Source of the DNA: Paramesorhizobium sp049065735
Lineage (GTDB): Bacteria > Pseudomonadota > Alphaproteobacteria > Rhizobiales > Rhizobiaceae
Direction of reading: 5' to 3'
Length of the DNA stretch: 64,000 nt
Assembly (NCBI RefSeq): GCF_049065735.1
Contig: NZ_JBAKHD010000009.1
Location: 78,259-142,258, forward strand
The translations under genes were made by a program, and so were the position numbers. Positions 25,671 to 33,644 of this stretch are shown here, piece by piece (positions within the stretch are counted from its first letter, which is position 1; the number at the start of each line of letters is the position of its first letter). A model generated the notes under the pieces. The model was given only the letters and a program-made list of their open reading frames with translations, was not told the origin of the DNA and did not search any database.

Positions 25671-26827
25671 GCGCGCTTTCGCTGAAAAACATCGCCAAAT
25701 CCTTCGGCGGAAACGCTATTCTGAAAAGCGTCAGCCTCGATGTCGAGCCGGGCGAATTCATTGCGCTGGTTGGCCCGTCCGGTTGCGGCAAGAGCACGCT
25801 GTTGCGCATCCTTGCCGGGCTCGACCACGCCGACAGCGGTGAAATTCGGATCAGCGGTAAGGACATGTCCGCCGTGGCCGCAGCCGACCGCAACATCGCC
25901 ATGGTGTTCCAGTCCTATGCGCTCTATCCGCATCTGACGGCGGCGGAGAATATCGCCGTGCCGCTCGCCATGCGCCGCCTCACACGGTCGCAACGCCTGC
26001 CGCTGATCGGCTCGCTCATGCCGGGGCAGCGCGCCATCCGCGCGAAGATTGCCCGCGACGTGCGGGATATGGCGGCTTCGCTCAAGATCGACCATCTGCT
26101 CGACCGCAAGCCGGGCCAGATGTCGGGCGGCCAGCGCCAGCGCGTCGCGCTTGCCCGCGCCATGGTCCGCGAGCCCAGCGTCTTCCTCATGGACGAGCCG
26201 CTCTCCAATCTCGACGCAAATTTGCGCGTCCATGCGCGCGGCGAGATTGTAGAGCTTCATAACCGCGCGGGCGTGCCGACCGTCTATGTCACCCACGATC
26301 AGGCCGAGGCGCTGTCGATGGCCGACCGCGTGGCGGTCATGATCGGCGGCAATCTCCTGCAGCTCGCCACGCCGCAGGCGATCTATGACGACCCCGCCCA
26401 TGTCGAGGTCGCTCGCTTCATCGGCCAGCCGCGTATCAACCTCTTGCCCGCGCGGGTGGAAAACGGCACCGTCGCGTTCGGCGATCTGCGGCTTGCGCTT
26501 GAAGAAGCCGGCCTCGACGGTGATCCCGTCACGATCGGCATCCGCCTGGAATTCGTCCAGCTCGCGGCGCGCGGACACGGGCTTTCCGCCCATATTGAGC
26601 GCATGGAGTTTCTGGGCTCCGAAGTGATCCTTCATTGCCGCCTCGATGCCATTGGCGGGACGGTTGTGGCGAAGCTGACGCCGGCCGAGACGCGGGGGCT
26701 CGCCACGGGCCAGCCGGTGGCGCTGGCGCTCGACGCCCATCGCGCCATGGTCTTCGCCGAGGATGGCCGCCGCTTGCGCACATCCGTCATCAGCGCCCAG
26801 CCGCACCGGGAGCTCGTTCATGGCTAG
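25667..26827 (+). CDS. ABC transporter ATP-binding protein (MalK/UgpC type)
   Basis: A 386-residue CUT1-type ATPase. Walker A is GPSGCGKSTLLR (about residues 37-48), the signature MSGGQRQRVALARAM, Walker B FLMDEPLSNLD, and the H loop VYVTHDQAEALSMADR. The C-terminal extension forms the OB-like TOBE domain seen in MalK and UgpC. An insertion of about 25 residues between Q loop and signature (TRSQRLPLIGSLMPGQRAIRAK) is longer than in MalK. It drives the permease pair encoded next and overlaps both neighbours. Confidence 0.92.
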   Translation: MSALSLKNIAKSFGGNAILKSVSLDVEPGEFIALVGPSGCGKSTLLRILAGLDHADSGEIRISGKDMSAVAAADRNIAMVFQSYALYPHLTAAENIAVPLAMRRLTRSQRLPLIGSLMPGQRAIRAKIARDVRDMAASLKIDHLLDRKPGQMSGGQRQRVALARAMVREPSVFLMDEPLSNLDANLRVHARGEIVELHNRAGVPTVYVTHDQAEALSMADRVAVMIGGNLLQLATPQAIYDDPAHVEVARFIGQPRINLLPARVENGTVAFGDLRLALEEAGLDGDPVTIGIRLEFVQLAARGHGLSAHIERMEFLGSEVILHCRLDAIGGTVVAKLTPAETRGLATGQPVALALDAHRAMVFAEDGRRLRTSVISAQPHRELVHG

Positions 26828-27743
26828 CGTTGCATCCCTTGACGTACCAGCGGGTACGCTCGCGCGCCCTGACCGCCGCGAGGCCCGCACCGCATGGCTG
26901 CTGGCGCTGCCGGCCATCATCCTCATCATCGTTTTCGTGCTCGCGCCGGTCGCCGCCGTCATTTTCCTGGGCTTCACCGATTTCGAACTAGGCTACGGCA
27001 CGTTCCGGTTCGTCGGCTTCGAGAATTATGCCGATCTCCTCACCGACCGCACCTTCCGCAAATCGCTGTGGAACACGGCGGTCTATACGGCCATCGTCGC
27101 GCCCGTCTCGATGGTGCTGGGGCTCGGCATAGCGCTGCTGATCGAGAGCGAGACATGGGGGAAGAGCTTCTTCCGCACCGCCTATTTCCTACCCGTCGCC
27201 TCGCTGATCGTCGCCATGGCGACCGTCTGGCAATATCTGTTTCATCCGACCATCGGTCCGATCAATGCGCTGCTGGCGCTTGCCGGCATCGCCGGGCCGA
27301 ACTGGCTCGGCAGTTCCGGTACCGTTCTCTACAGCCTGTCGATCATCGGCATCTGGCAGTCCGCCGGCTTCAACATGGTGCTGTTCCTTGCCGGGCTCAC
27401 CGCGATCCCTCGCGAGCTCTATGCCGCCGCTGAAATGGATGGGGCGCGGTCGGCCTTCGACCGTTTCCGCCTCGTCACCTGGCCGATGCTGGGGCCGACC
27501 ACGCTTTTCGTCCTCACCATCAGCATCACCAATGCCGTCAAGGTCTTCGAGACCGTCAAGACACTGACCGATGGCGGGCCGAACAAGGCCTCCGAAGTGC
27601 TGCTTTTCACCATCTATCAGGAAGGCTTCGTCTACCTGCGCGTTGGCTATGCCTCGGCCATGACCGTGGTCTTCCTCGCCATTCTCGTGGTGCTGATGTT
27701 CCTCCAGTATCGCGTCCTCGACCGCCGGGTGCATTACACATGA
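26820..27743 (+). CDS. CUT1 ABC sugar permease, first subunit
   Basis: A 307-residue inner-membrane permease (MalF/UgpA-like). ATG 26820 lies inside the end of the ATPase gene. Membrane segments include LLALPAIILIIVFVLAPVAAVIF (about residues 25-50), and others near 85-110, 120-145, 170-190, 215-235 and 275-300. The EAA loop is ELYAAAEMDGARSAFDRFRLVTWPMLGPT. It forms a heterodimer with the product of the next gene, whose start overlaps its stop. Confidence 0.92.
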   Translation: MASVASLDVPAGTLARPDRREARTAWLLALPAIILIIVFVLAPVAAVIFLGFTDFELGYGTFRFVGFENYADLLTDRTFRKSLWNTAVYTAIVAPVSMVLGLGIALLIESETWGKSFFRTAYFLPVASLIVAMATVWQYLFHPTIGPINALLALAGIAGPNWLGSSGTVLYSLSIIGIWQSAGFNMVLFLAGLTAIPRELYAAAEMDGARSAFDRFRLVTWPMLGPTTLFVLTISITNAVKVFETVKTLTDGGPNKASEVLLFTIYQEGFVYLRVGYASAMTVVFLAILVVLMFLQYRVLDRRVHYT

Positions 27744-28573
27744 CAAACGCCTTCACCCTAGGCAGGGCCGTCCGCCTGACGCTGCTCTTGTCAGGCGCGA
27801 TCCTCTTCCTTGCGCCTTATGTCTTCATGATCTCGACATCAGGCAAGGCGCAGAGCGATATCTTCACCTCGGCCCTGTCGCTGATCCCGGCGGAGTTCCA
27901 TTATATCGAGAACTTTGCGAAGGCGCTGAGCCGCGTACCCATGGGTACGCTCCTGTGGAACGGCGTCGTCGTCTGCGGGCTCATCTTCTTCATCCAGGTG
28001 CTGGTGGCGATCCCCTGTGCCTATGCCATGGCGCAGCTGAAGTTCCGCGCCGCCAGGGCGATGATGGTGCTGGTCATGCTCGGCTTGCTGGTGCCGATCC
28101 ATGCGACCGCGCTGCCTCTCTATGTGGCTTTCGACAGCCTGTCGCTCCTCAACAGCTACACCTCGCTCGTCGCACCCTTCACTATCTCGGTGTTCGCGAT
28201 CTTCATGTTCCTGCAATTCTTCCGCGCCATGCCTGACGATCTCATCCAAGCCGCCCGCCTCGACGGCATGTCGGAGCTTGGCATCCTTGCCCGCGTGATC
28301 GTCCCGAACGCATGGCCCCCCGTCACTGCCTTCGCCATCTTCTCGGTGGTCGCGCACTGGAACGATCTCTACTGGCCGCTGGTCGTTATCTCCAAGCAGG
28401 AATACGCCACCCCGCCTTTGGGCCTCATGTATTTCCGCGCCGCCGAAGCCGGCGACGATTACGGCGCGCTGATGGCCGCGACCCTCATCATCACCCTTCC
28501 CCTCGTCGTCGCGTTCCTCGCGGCACAGAAGCGCTTCGTCGAGGGCATCACCATGACCGGCCTCAAGGGCTGA
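27740..28573 (+). CDS. CUT1 ABC sugar permease, second subunit
   Basis: A 277-residue permease (MalG/UgpE-like) with about six membrane segments beginning at LTLLLSGAILFLAPYVFMI. The EAA motif reads DDLIQAARLDGMSELGILARVIVPNAWP. The start overlaps the preceding stop (ATGA). Its protein ends KRFVEGITMTGLKG, a typical C-terminus of this subunit. The binding-protein gene follows after 33 bases. Confidence 0.92.
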   Translation: MTNAFTLGRAVRLTLLLSGAILFLAPYVFMISTSGKAQSDIFTSALSLIPAEFHYIENFAKALSRVPMGTLLWNGVVVCGLIFFIQVLVAIPCAYAMAQLKFRAARAMMVLVMLGLLVPIHATALPLYVAFDSLSLLNSYTSLVAPFTISVFAIFMFLQFFRAMPDDLIQAARLDGMSELGILARVIVPNAWPPVTAFAIFSVVAHWNDLYWPLVVISKQEYATPPLGLMYFRAAEAGDDYGALMAATLIITLPLVVAFLAAQKRFVEGITMTGLKG

Positions 28574-28606
28574 GCGCCGGCTTTCAACCCCAAGGAAACC
28601 CAAGCG

Positions 28607-29872
28607 ATGAAGCATATCCCGCAATTTATCGCCGCCGCCGCCCTCGCCATGGCGGTGTCGGCCCCGGCGAAAGCCGAAACGACGCTGACGGTGCATTATC
28701 CCATGCCTGGCTTCTTCAAGGACGTGATGGACACGATCTCGAAGAAGTTCATGGAAGAGAACCCTGACATCAAGATCCAGTTCGCCAGCCCCTCGGCCAC
28801 CTATGAGGAGGGCATCCAGACAATCCTGCGCCAGGCGGGCACCGACGCGCAGCCGGATATCACCTTTATCGGCCTCAATCGCCTGCGCATGATCGACGAG
28901 CGCAATGTCGCCGTCGATCTCGGGCCGCTCATTGCCAAAGACGGCGATATGGCCGAACAGGGCTTCTCGGACACGATCCTGAAGCTCGCTCAAGTGAAGG
29001 GCAAGCAGATCGGCCTCGCCTTCGCCACCTCCAACCCGATCATGTATTACAATGCCGATCTGGTGAAGGCGGCAGGCGGCGATCCCGACAATCCGCCGAA
29101 GACCTGGGATGAAGTCATCGCGCTCGGCGGCAAGATCAAGGCGCTCGGCAATGGCGTCGATGGCATCGACTTCCGCTGGCAGGGCGACGACTGGATGTTC
29201 TCCGCGCTTCTCTTCGGCGCGGGCGGCAGGATGCTGAACGAGGACGAGAGCAAGGTCGCCTTCAACGGTCCCGAAGGCCAGAAGGCCGTCGAAATCCTCG
29301 ACCGCATGGTCAAGGAAGGCGGCATGCCCGTCTTCACCAAGCCGGCGGGCGAGCAGGCTTTCGCGGCGGGCAAGGTCGGTTTCTCCTTCCAGACTACCGG
29401 CGCGCTTATCAATACGATCAAGAATGTCGGCGACAAATTCGACCTGCGCACCGCGAAAATCCCACTGATCGACCCGGAAAAGGGCCGCCTGCCGACCGGC
29501 GGCAATGCGGTGGTCATCCTGACCAAGGACCCGGTGAAGCAGGAAGCCGCGTGGAAATTCGCCAAATTCGCCGCCGGTCCCTACGGCGCGTCGGTCGTGG
29601 TTCCCGGCACCGGCTATGTGCCGAACAACGAGCTTGCCGCCAAATCCCCGGAATATCTCGGCGATTTCTACATGAAGAACCCGCTGTTCCAGGCGAGTCT
29701 CAATCAGATGCCGCTGATGGTTCCCTGGTATGCCTTCCCGGGCTCGAACGGCGTCAAGGTCACGCAGACCATTGTCGACAATCTGTCGCGCATCGTAGAC
29801 CAGTCGGCCACGCCGCAGGAAGCGCTGGATGATGCCGCGGCGGATGTGCAGGATTTGCTGCCGCGCAAGTAA
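28607..29872 (+). CDS. Extracellular solute-binding protein, family 1
   Basis: A 421-residue periplasmic binding protein with signal peptide MKHIPQFIAAAALAMAVSAP cleaved after AKA near residue 23. The mature part has the family-1 pattern: EENPDIKIQFASPS, then TDAQPDITFIGLNRLRMIDERN and AAGGDPDNPPKTWDEVIALGGKI, with the tryptophan and acidic residues common in sugar and glycerol-phosphate binders (RWQGDDWMFSALLFGAGGRM). It feeds the permease pair upstream. The presence of a phosphodiesterase in the operon raises the possibility of a phosphorylated ligand, as in the Ugp system. A hairpin follows at 29901-29916. Confidence 0.9.
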   Translation: MKHIPQFIAAAALAMAVSAPAKAETTLTVHYPMPGFFKDVMDTISKKFMEENPDIKIQFASPSATYEEGIQTILRQAGTDAQPDITFIGLNRLRMIDERNVAVDLGPLIAKDGDMAEQGFSDTILKLAQVKGKQIGLAFATSNPIMYYNADLVKAAGGDPDNPPKTWDEVIALGGKIKALGNGVDGIDFRWQGDDWMFSALLFGAGGRMLNEDESKVAFNGPEGQKAVEILDRMVKEGGMPVFTKPAGEQAFAAGKVGFSFQTTGALINTIKNVGDKFDLRTAKIPLIDPEKGRLPTGGNAVVILTKDPVKQEAAWKFAKFAAGPYGASVVVPGTGYVPNNELAAKSPEYLGDFYMKNPLFQASLNQMPLMVPWYAFPGSNGVKVTQTIVDNLSRIVDQSATPQEALDDAAADVQDLLPRK

Positions 29873-29898
29873 TTTTCCGAAAGAGCAAAACGATCTCG

Positions 29899-29925
29899 CC
29901 GCCCGTCACCGGGCGACGCTTTTCT
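29899..29925. terminator. Terminator between the ABC operon and the LacI-type gene
   Basis: CGCCCG-TCAC-CGGGCG (29901-29916) followed by ACGCTTTTC on the plus strand, 26 bases after the binding-protein stop. The stem is short but GC-rich, and the T run supports plus-strand termination between convergent genes. Confidence 0.6.
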
Positions 29926-30913
29926 AGCCCGCGTTAAGATCACGCACCGTCCCCCCGGCCCGCAGGCGATATGGCACCGTCAGGTGCCGCGCGGGAGCGG
30001 CGTTCTCGGCCATGTCGAGAAGCAGCGAAGCCGCCGCTGCGCCCATGGTCGCGTCCGGCATCTCGACCGTGGTGAGTGGCGGGTCCATCAGCCGGCCGAT
30101 GGCAATGCCGTCGAAGCCCGCAACGGATACATCCCGCGGAATGGAAAGACCTAGGCGGCGCAGCGCCCCAATGACGCCACAAGCGAGAAGATCGTTCGAG
30201 GCGATGATGGCGGTGGGCTCGAGTTGCGCCATCGGCACCGTCAGGTCGAGATGTTCGTAGCTGTTGAGAAATGGGATTTCATGCGCCTCGAGCGGAGCCA
30301 ACCCCGCCGTCTCCATCGCGCGGCAATATCCGTGATAGCGCGCGAGCGCGCGGTCGGAAGCCCCGAACTGCCCCGAGACGAATAGAATGCGGCTATGTCC
30401 GTGTTTCAGCAGGAACTCGGTGAGCTCCCGGCCCGCGAGAAAATTATCCGTCGTCACCGCCGCCGCAAATTGCGCGGTCGGGCGGTTGTTGAGAAGCACC
30501 GCCGGCGGCAATTGCATCGCCAGCGCCGGGCTGCGGTGCGGGTCGCAGACGGTCAGGATCAACCCGGTCGGGCGTTCGCGGATGAGCGAAGCGACCGCAT
30601 CGGCCTCCTGTGCCGGGTCGTAGTTCGACTGGGCAATCAGCACGCTATGCCCGGCCACGAGCATACGCTGCTCAATGCTCGACAGGGAGGCCGCGAAGAC
30701 GGGATTGGTGATGCTCGGGATCAGCACACCGATGACAGGGCGCTTTCGCCCGAAGCCCGAAGCGCGGCCCACCGGGCGATAACCGAGCTCCGCCGCCGCC
30801 CGGCGCACGCGACGCACCATCGCCTCACTCGCCGGACCGGCCCTGTTGAGCACCCGATAGGCAGTCGCAACCGAGCATCCGGCGCGAATGGCGATTTGCT
30901 GGAGCGTGGACAT
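29924..30913 (-). CDS. LacI-family transcriptional regulator
   Basis: A 329-residue LacI/GalR-type repressor. The start at 30913 gives MSTLQQIAIRAGCSVATAYRVLNRAGPASEAMVRRV, the canonical LacI helix-turn-helix and hinge; the frame is open 15 codons further upstream without homology. The effector domain begins IGVLIPSITNPVFAASLSSIEQ and includes AIIASNDLLACGVIGALRRLGLSIPRDVSVAGFDG, the typical periplasmic-binding-like core. It is convergent with the ABC operon and probably regulates it in response to the transported ligand. Confidence 0.9.
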   Translation of the reverse strand: MSTLQQIAIRAGCSVATAYRVLNRAGPASEAMVRRVRRAAAELGYRPVGRASGFGRKRPVIGVLIPSITNPVFAASLSSIEQRMLVAGHSVLIAQSNYDPAQEADAVASLIRERPTGLILTVCDPHRSPALAMQLPPAVLLNNRPTAQFAAAVTTDNFLAGRELTEFLLKHGHSRILFVSGQFGASDRALARYHGYCRAMETAGLAPLEAHEIPFLNSYEHLDLTVPMAQLEPTAIIASNDLLACGVIGALRRLGLSIPRDVSVAGFDGIAIGRLMDPPLTTVEMPDATMGAAAASLLLDMAENAAPARHLTVPYRLRAGGTVRDLNAG

Positions 30914-31221
30914 TCGATCCTCGCGTTTTGCGCTGCCGCGCAGGAATTCCCGGCGCAAATGCTTTTAAACGAGGCTGCCTGATAATCCCGCCTTATGACA
31001 TCAGTTTGAATGCCGGCACGCGGACGAATTTAACGGGCATATCAGCGCGCGTAGTGTACAAGTTATACCGTGCATTCATTGAAAACTAAATTTCTGTTTG
31101 TTGTGGTTTGTACGTCTTTTATTAATCAATTAGAATGTATTCATTGCTAAAATCCTATAATTTTATTGTAATAGTCAAATTACATCTTGAATAATTTCGA
31201 GAATCATCCTTTATGTTACTT
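30914..31221. other. AT-rich intergenic region upstream of the candidate sRNA
   Basis: This stretch carries the promoter of the LacI-type gene at its left end. From about 31050 to 31215 it becomes clearly AT-rich, unlike its GC-rich neighbours, with runs such as TTATTAATCAATTAG and TCCTATAATTTTATTG. No open frame with a ribosome site is seen. A promoter-like pair for the sRNA lies at 31187-31215: TTGAAT near 31188 and TTTATG or TATGTT near 31210-31216. Confidence 0.45.
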
Positions 31222-31319
31222 CAGTCGACGGGTCGCTCCTCCCACTCTTCACGTCGACTGTTCCCCTCTGGAGGTCATAACCTTCAGCATTGGCCGGGCT
31301 GAAAAGTCCGGCCTTTTTT
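31222..31319 (+). ncRNA. Candidate trans-acting small RNA with anti-Shine-Dalgarno loop
   Basis: About 98 bases fold into three stem-loops ended by a strong terminator. Hairpin 1: CAGTCGACG (31222-31230) pairs perfectly with CGTCGACTG (31252-31260), exposing a 21-base loop that contains GCTCCTCCCAC. Hairpin 2: GGAGGT-CATA-ACCTTC. Hairpin 3: GGCCGG / CCGGCC followed by six T. Loops with CUCCUCCC are the mark of alphaproteobacterial sRNA families such as alpha-r14 and AbcR (alpha-r15), which block ribosome sites of mRNAs. An AT-rich promoter-like region precedes it. Family membership is inferred; the structure is seen. Confidence 0.7.
31292..31319 (+). terminator. Rho-independent terminator of the candidate sRNA
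   Basis: GGCCGG (31292-31297), a 10-base loop, CCGGCC (31308-31313) and TTTTTT. It lies 67 bases beyond the 3' end of the convergent minus-strand muramidase gene and is oriented for the plus strand, so it serves a transcript other than that gene. Confidence 0.85.
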
Positions 31320-31385
31320 ATTTGCGGAGATGATGAAGAGGCGAGCGCTTGTATCACGGCACGCGTCAATAAGGGAAAAAGTAAG

Positions 31386-32135
31386 TTACGGCTCGCTACG
31401 AACACGCTGGATGAAATGCCAGAGGCTGACCCCCGCGGAAAGAAGCATGGCGCCTATAAATGAATATTGGCCGGTGGTGATTGCCGCGATGCCCGAGGCG
31501 ACGGTGCCGATCAGGCCCAGAGTTTCCGGCTTCGCCACAATCGAGCCGATGGAGGCGCTGCTTTGCCAGGCCTTGCCCGGCGCGGGTTCCCCCGGGACAA
31601 TGGCGGGGCCGCCACTGTTGCCGGTGGCGAGCGCCAGGGCGCGCGTCCTGACGCGCCCGACCCGGTTCGTCCAGCCATTCCCGAACACGCTGAAGGTCGA
31701 TAGCGTTTGGAGCCAGGCCAGGCGTCTGTCGCAGAGCGTGTTGATGAGATAATCCACGCTTTGGTTGTTGACGGCCTGGATTGTATGAATACCAATCAAC
31801 CCGTCGGGATCGGCGCCGACAATTGCCTGCAGGGTCATCGACGCCCGCGGCACCCCGGAATTGACGGCGAAGTCGAACATCGCGTAATCGAGCCCGGCAG
31901 GCAGGCTGTCTGCGCTGATCCTGTTCCAATATTCGGTCTTGTAGATCTGCTGGGCTTCCTGGCGGTTCAAATCCTCCACGTCTTCCAGCGTGGCCGGATG
32001 GCCTTCCCACGCCGAAAGCGTCGCCTGGGTGATACCCATATTGGTGGCGCCGCCGGGATCAGCCGGATTATTGGAAAATCCTCCTTCCTCTGCAAAGATA
32101 TATTGGATGCATTTGGGAAAGATACCTTGAGCCAT
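31386..32135 (-). CDS. GH108 lysozyme/muramidase with C-terminal membrane segment
   Basis: A 249-residue protein whose first 175 residues match glycoside hydrolase family 108 (phage-type N-acetylmuramidase, secretion activator). The catalytic glutamate lies in FAEEGGFSNNPADPGGATNMGIT; the C-terminal half of the domain (peptidoglycan-binding PG3 type) has YAMFDFAVNSGVPRASMTLQ and GLIGIHTIQAVN. An unusual tail of about 75 residues carries a proline/glycine linker (GNSGGPAIVPGEPAPGKAW) and two hydrophobic stretches. There is no signal peptide. AAAGGA precedes ATG 32135. In Brucella a GH108 enzyme (SagA) assists type IV secretion; a phage origin is equally possible. Confidence 0.85.
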   Translation of the reverse strand: MAQGIFPKCIQYIFAEEGGFSNNPADPGGATNMGITQATLSAWEGHPATLEDVEDLNRQEAQQIYKTEYWNRISADSLPAGLDYAMFDFAVNSGVPRASMTLQAIVGADPDGLIGIHTIQAVNNQSVDYLINTLCDRRLAWLQTLSTFSVFGNGWTNRVGRVRTRALALATGNSGGPAIVPGEPAPGKAWQSSASIGSIVAKPETLGLIGTVASGIAAITTGQYSFIGAMLLSAGVSLWHFIQRVRSEP

Positions 32136-32280
32136 CCCGGTTCCTTTCAACTATCGACCCATGCACTATGAAGTCTATGGTGATAAAGTTGAAAACTTCC
32201 ATAATTTAGCTCAGTACTTTTATTTCTTGATGCTGATGAGTATAGGTTGTTAGCTTTAAATTTACATCTATGCTGTAGAT

Positions 32281-32523
32281 TTAATCCCATCCCAAATCGG
32301 AAAGCGCCGGTATTTTTGAAAGATCGGGAAGATTTAGGATTGGAGGAGTGCGGTAGATGGTGGCCGGGACGGGCCCTATGAGAACGGCGCGGTAGGAACG
32401 TTTGCGTTGTCTTATTCGTGCGGTCCGTGCGCGGATCATCTGAAGTTTCGATTGCCGTAATTTTCCATAAAACCGATTGGAAAGCCAAGCACGTTTCCTC
32501 TTCGATTTCTTCATGTCAGCCAT
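32281..32523 (-). CDS. Small basic hypothetical protein
   Basis: An 80-residue protein that I do not recognise. The first 45 residues are extremely basic (KKSKRKRAW, KLRQSKLQMIRARTARIRQRKRSYR) and the last 30 are proline-rich and end acidic (PPILNLPDLSKIPALSDLGWD). A strong ribosome site AGAGGGGG lies 7-8 bases before the ATG, which supports translation. The surrounding DNA is AT-rich and the gene may be recent or acquired. A nucleic-acid-binding role would fit the charge but is speculative. Confidence 0.55.
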   Translation of the reverse strand: MADMKKSKRKRAWLSNRFYGKLRQSKLQMIRARTARIRQRKRSYRAVLIGPVPATIYRTPPILNLPDLSKIPALSDLGWD

Positions 32524-32706
32524 ATGCTATCCCCCTCTTCTTGCCTATATGCGCAACGATATTAGCCAGCGACCGAAAGCAATCTTTGTAACCTTATAGG
32601 TTAGAAATTTATGATGCAACTCTGTTTAATTAAACTTTTATAGGTCAAGTAATTTGTTTACTTTACTTTAAATATAGTTAACGCCGCTGCTGAGCCAGCC
32701 ATAGGC

Positions 32707-32731
32707 GGAACCAGCGAAATGGAGGCGCGTT
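32707..32731 (+). promoter_or_regulatory. EcfG/RpoE2-type general stress promoter upstream of ku
   Basis: GGAAC (32707-32711), a 16-base spacer and CGTT (32728-32731). This is an exact match to the consensus GGAAC-N16/17-CGTT of the alphaproteobacterial general stress sigma factor. The start of transcription would fall near 32738, leaving a leader of about 30 bases before ATG 32769 and excluding the TTG at 32739 as start. A motif of the same form lies upstream of the second ku gene. Confidence 0.8.
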
Positions 32732-32768
32732 AACGAAATTGGATGCAAATTTGCCGGGTAGAACCAAG

Positions 32769-33641
32769 ATGCAGCCGATGCCGAGGGCGAACTGGAAGGG
32801 ATATCTCAAGGTCGGGGAGCTCGTGTGCCCGGTGGCGCTTTACACGGCTGCCTCTAAATCCGAGCGCATTAGCCTGCATATGCTCAACCGCGAAACGCAT
32901 CACCGGCTGAGACGGCAATTCGTCGACAGCCAGACCGGCAAGCCGGTGGAGCGGGAAGAGCAGGCCAAGGGATATGAGATCGCCAAGGACGAATATTTGA
33001 TGCTGGAGCCGGAAGAAATCGCCTCCGCCGTCCCCGAAAGCGACAAGACGCTTGCGGTCTCCGATTTCATCCCCTGCAAGGAAATCGACGATCTCTATTT
33101 CGACAAGCCCTATTATCTCGCCCCTTCGGACAACCGCGCCGCCGAAGCCTTCGTACTGATCCGCGAGGGAATGCGCGAGCAAAATGTCGCGGCGTTGGCG
33201 GAGGCCGTGCTCTTCCGCCGGGTCCGCTCTCTGCTGATCCGGGCTGAAGGCGACGGGCTGATCGCCACGACGCTCAATTTCGATTATGAGGTGCGCTCGG
33301 CCAAGGATGCCTTCGATGACGTGCCTGACATGAAGATCAAGGGCGAGATGCTCGACCTCGCCAAGCACATCATCAAGACCAAGATGGGCAAGTTCAATCC
33401 CGCCGAATATGAGGACCGCTACGAAGCGGCGCTTTCCGAGCTGGTGAAAGCCAAGATGGAGGGCAGACCGGTCGAGGCGAAGAAGGCGAAGCCAGCCGCC
33501 AAGGTGGTCGATCTCATGCAGGCCTTGCGCGAAAGCGCCGGCATGGACGAAAAGAAAAAGGCGCCTCCCGCCGCCAAAAAGCGTACCCGGCGCGCCAAGC
33601 CCGAAAAGCCTGCGGCTGCAGCCAGGCGCAAGGCAGGATAA
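32769..33641 (+). CDS. ku: Ku homodimeric DNA end-binding protein (first copy)
   Basis: A 290-residue bacterial Ku. The core beta-barrel starts at RANWKGYLKVGELVCPVALYTA and includes ISLHMLNRETHHRLRRQFVDSQTGKPV and YEIAKDEYLMLEPEEI. The ring continues through DLAKHIIKTKMGKFNPAEYEDRYEAALSELVKAK. The C-terminus is a lysine/alanine-rich tail (KKKAPPAAKKRTRRAKP) typical of Ku that recruits LigD and binds DNA. It binds double-strand ends in non-homologous end joining. ligD follows after 3 bases, on the same strand, so the two are co-transcribed from the stress-type promoter. Confidence 0.95.
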   Translation: MQPMPRANWKGYLKVGELVCPVALYTAASKSERISLHMLNRETHHRLRRQFVDSQTGKPVEREEQAKGYEIAKDEYLMLEPEEIASAVPESDKTLAVSDFIPCKEIDDLYFDKPYYLAPSDNRAAEAFVLIREGMREQNVAALAEAVLFRRVRSLLIRAEGDGLIATTLNFDYEVRSAKDAFDDVPDMKIKGEMLDLAKHIIKTKMGKFNPAEYEDRYEAALSELVKAKMEGRPVEAKKAKPAAKVVDLMQALRESAGMDEKKKAPPAAKKRTRRAKPEKPAAAARRKAG

Positions 33642-33644
33642 GCC

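Noticed and set aside
32147..32488. 113-residue minus-strand frame overlapping the small basic protein
   Set aside because: It competes with the 80-residue frame that has a strong ribosome site, and shows no signal or domain.
31386..32523. Intact prophage
   Set aside because: A single muramidase and one small basic gene are present without integrase, capsid, tail or terminase genes.
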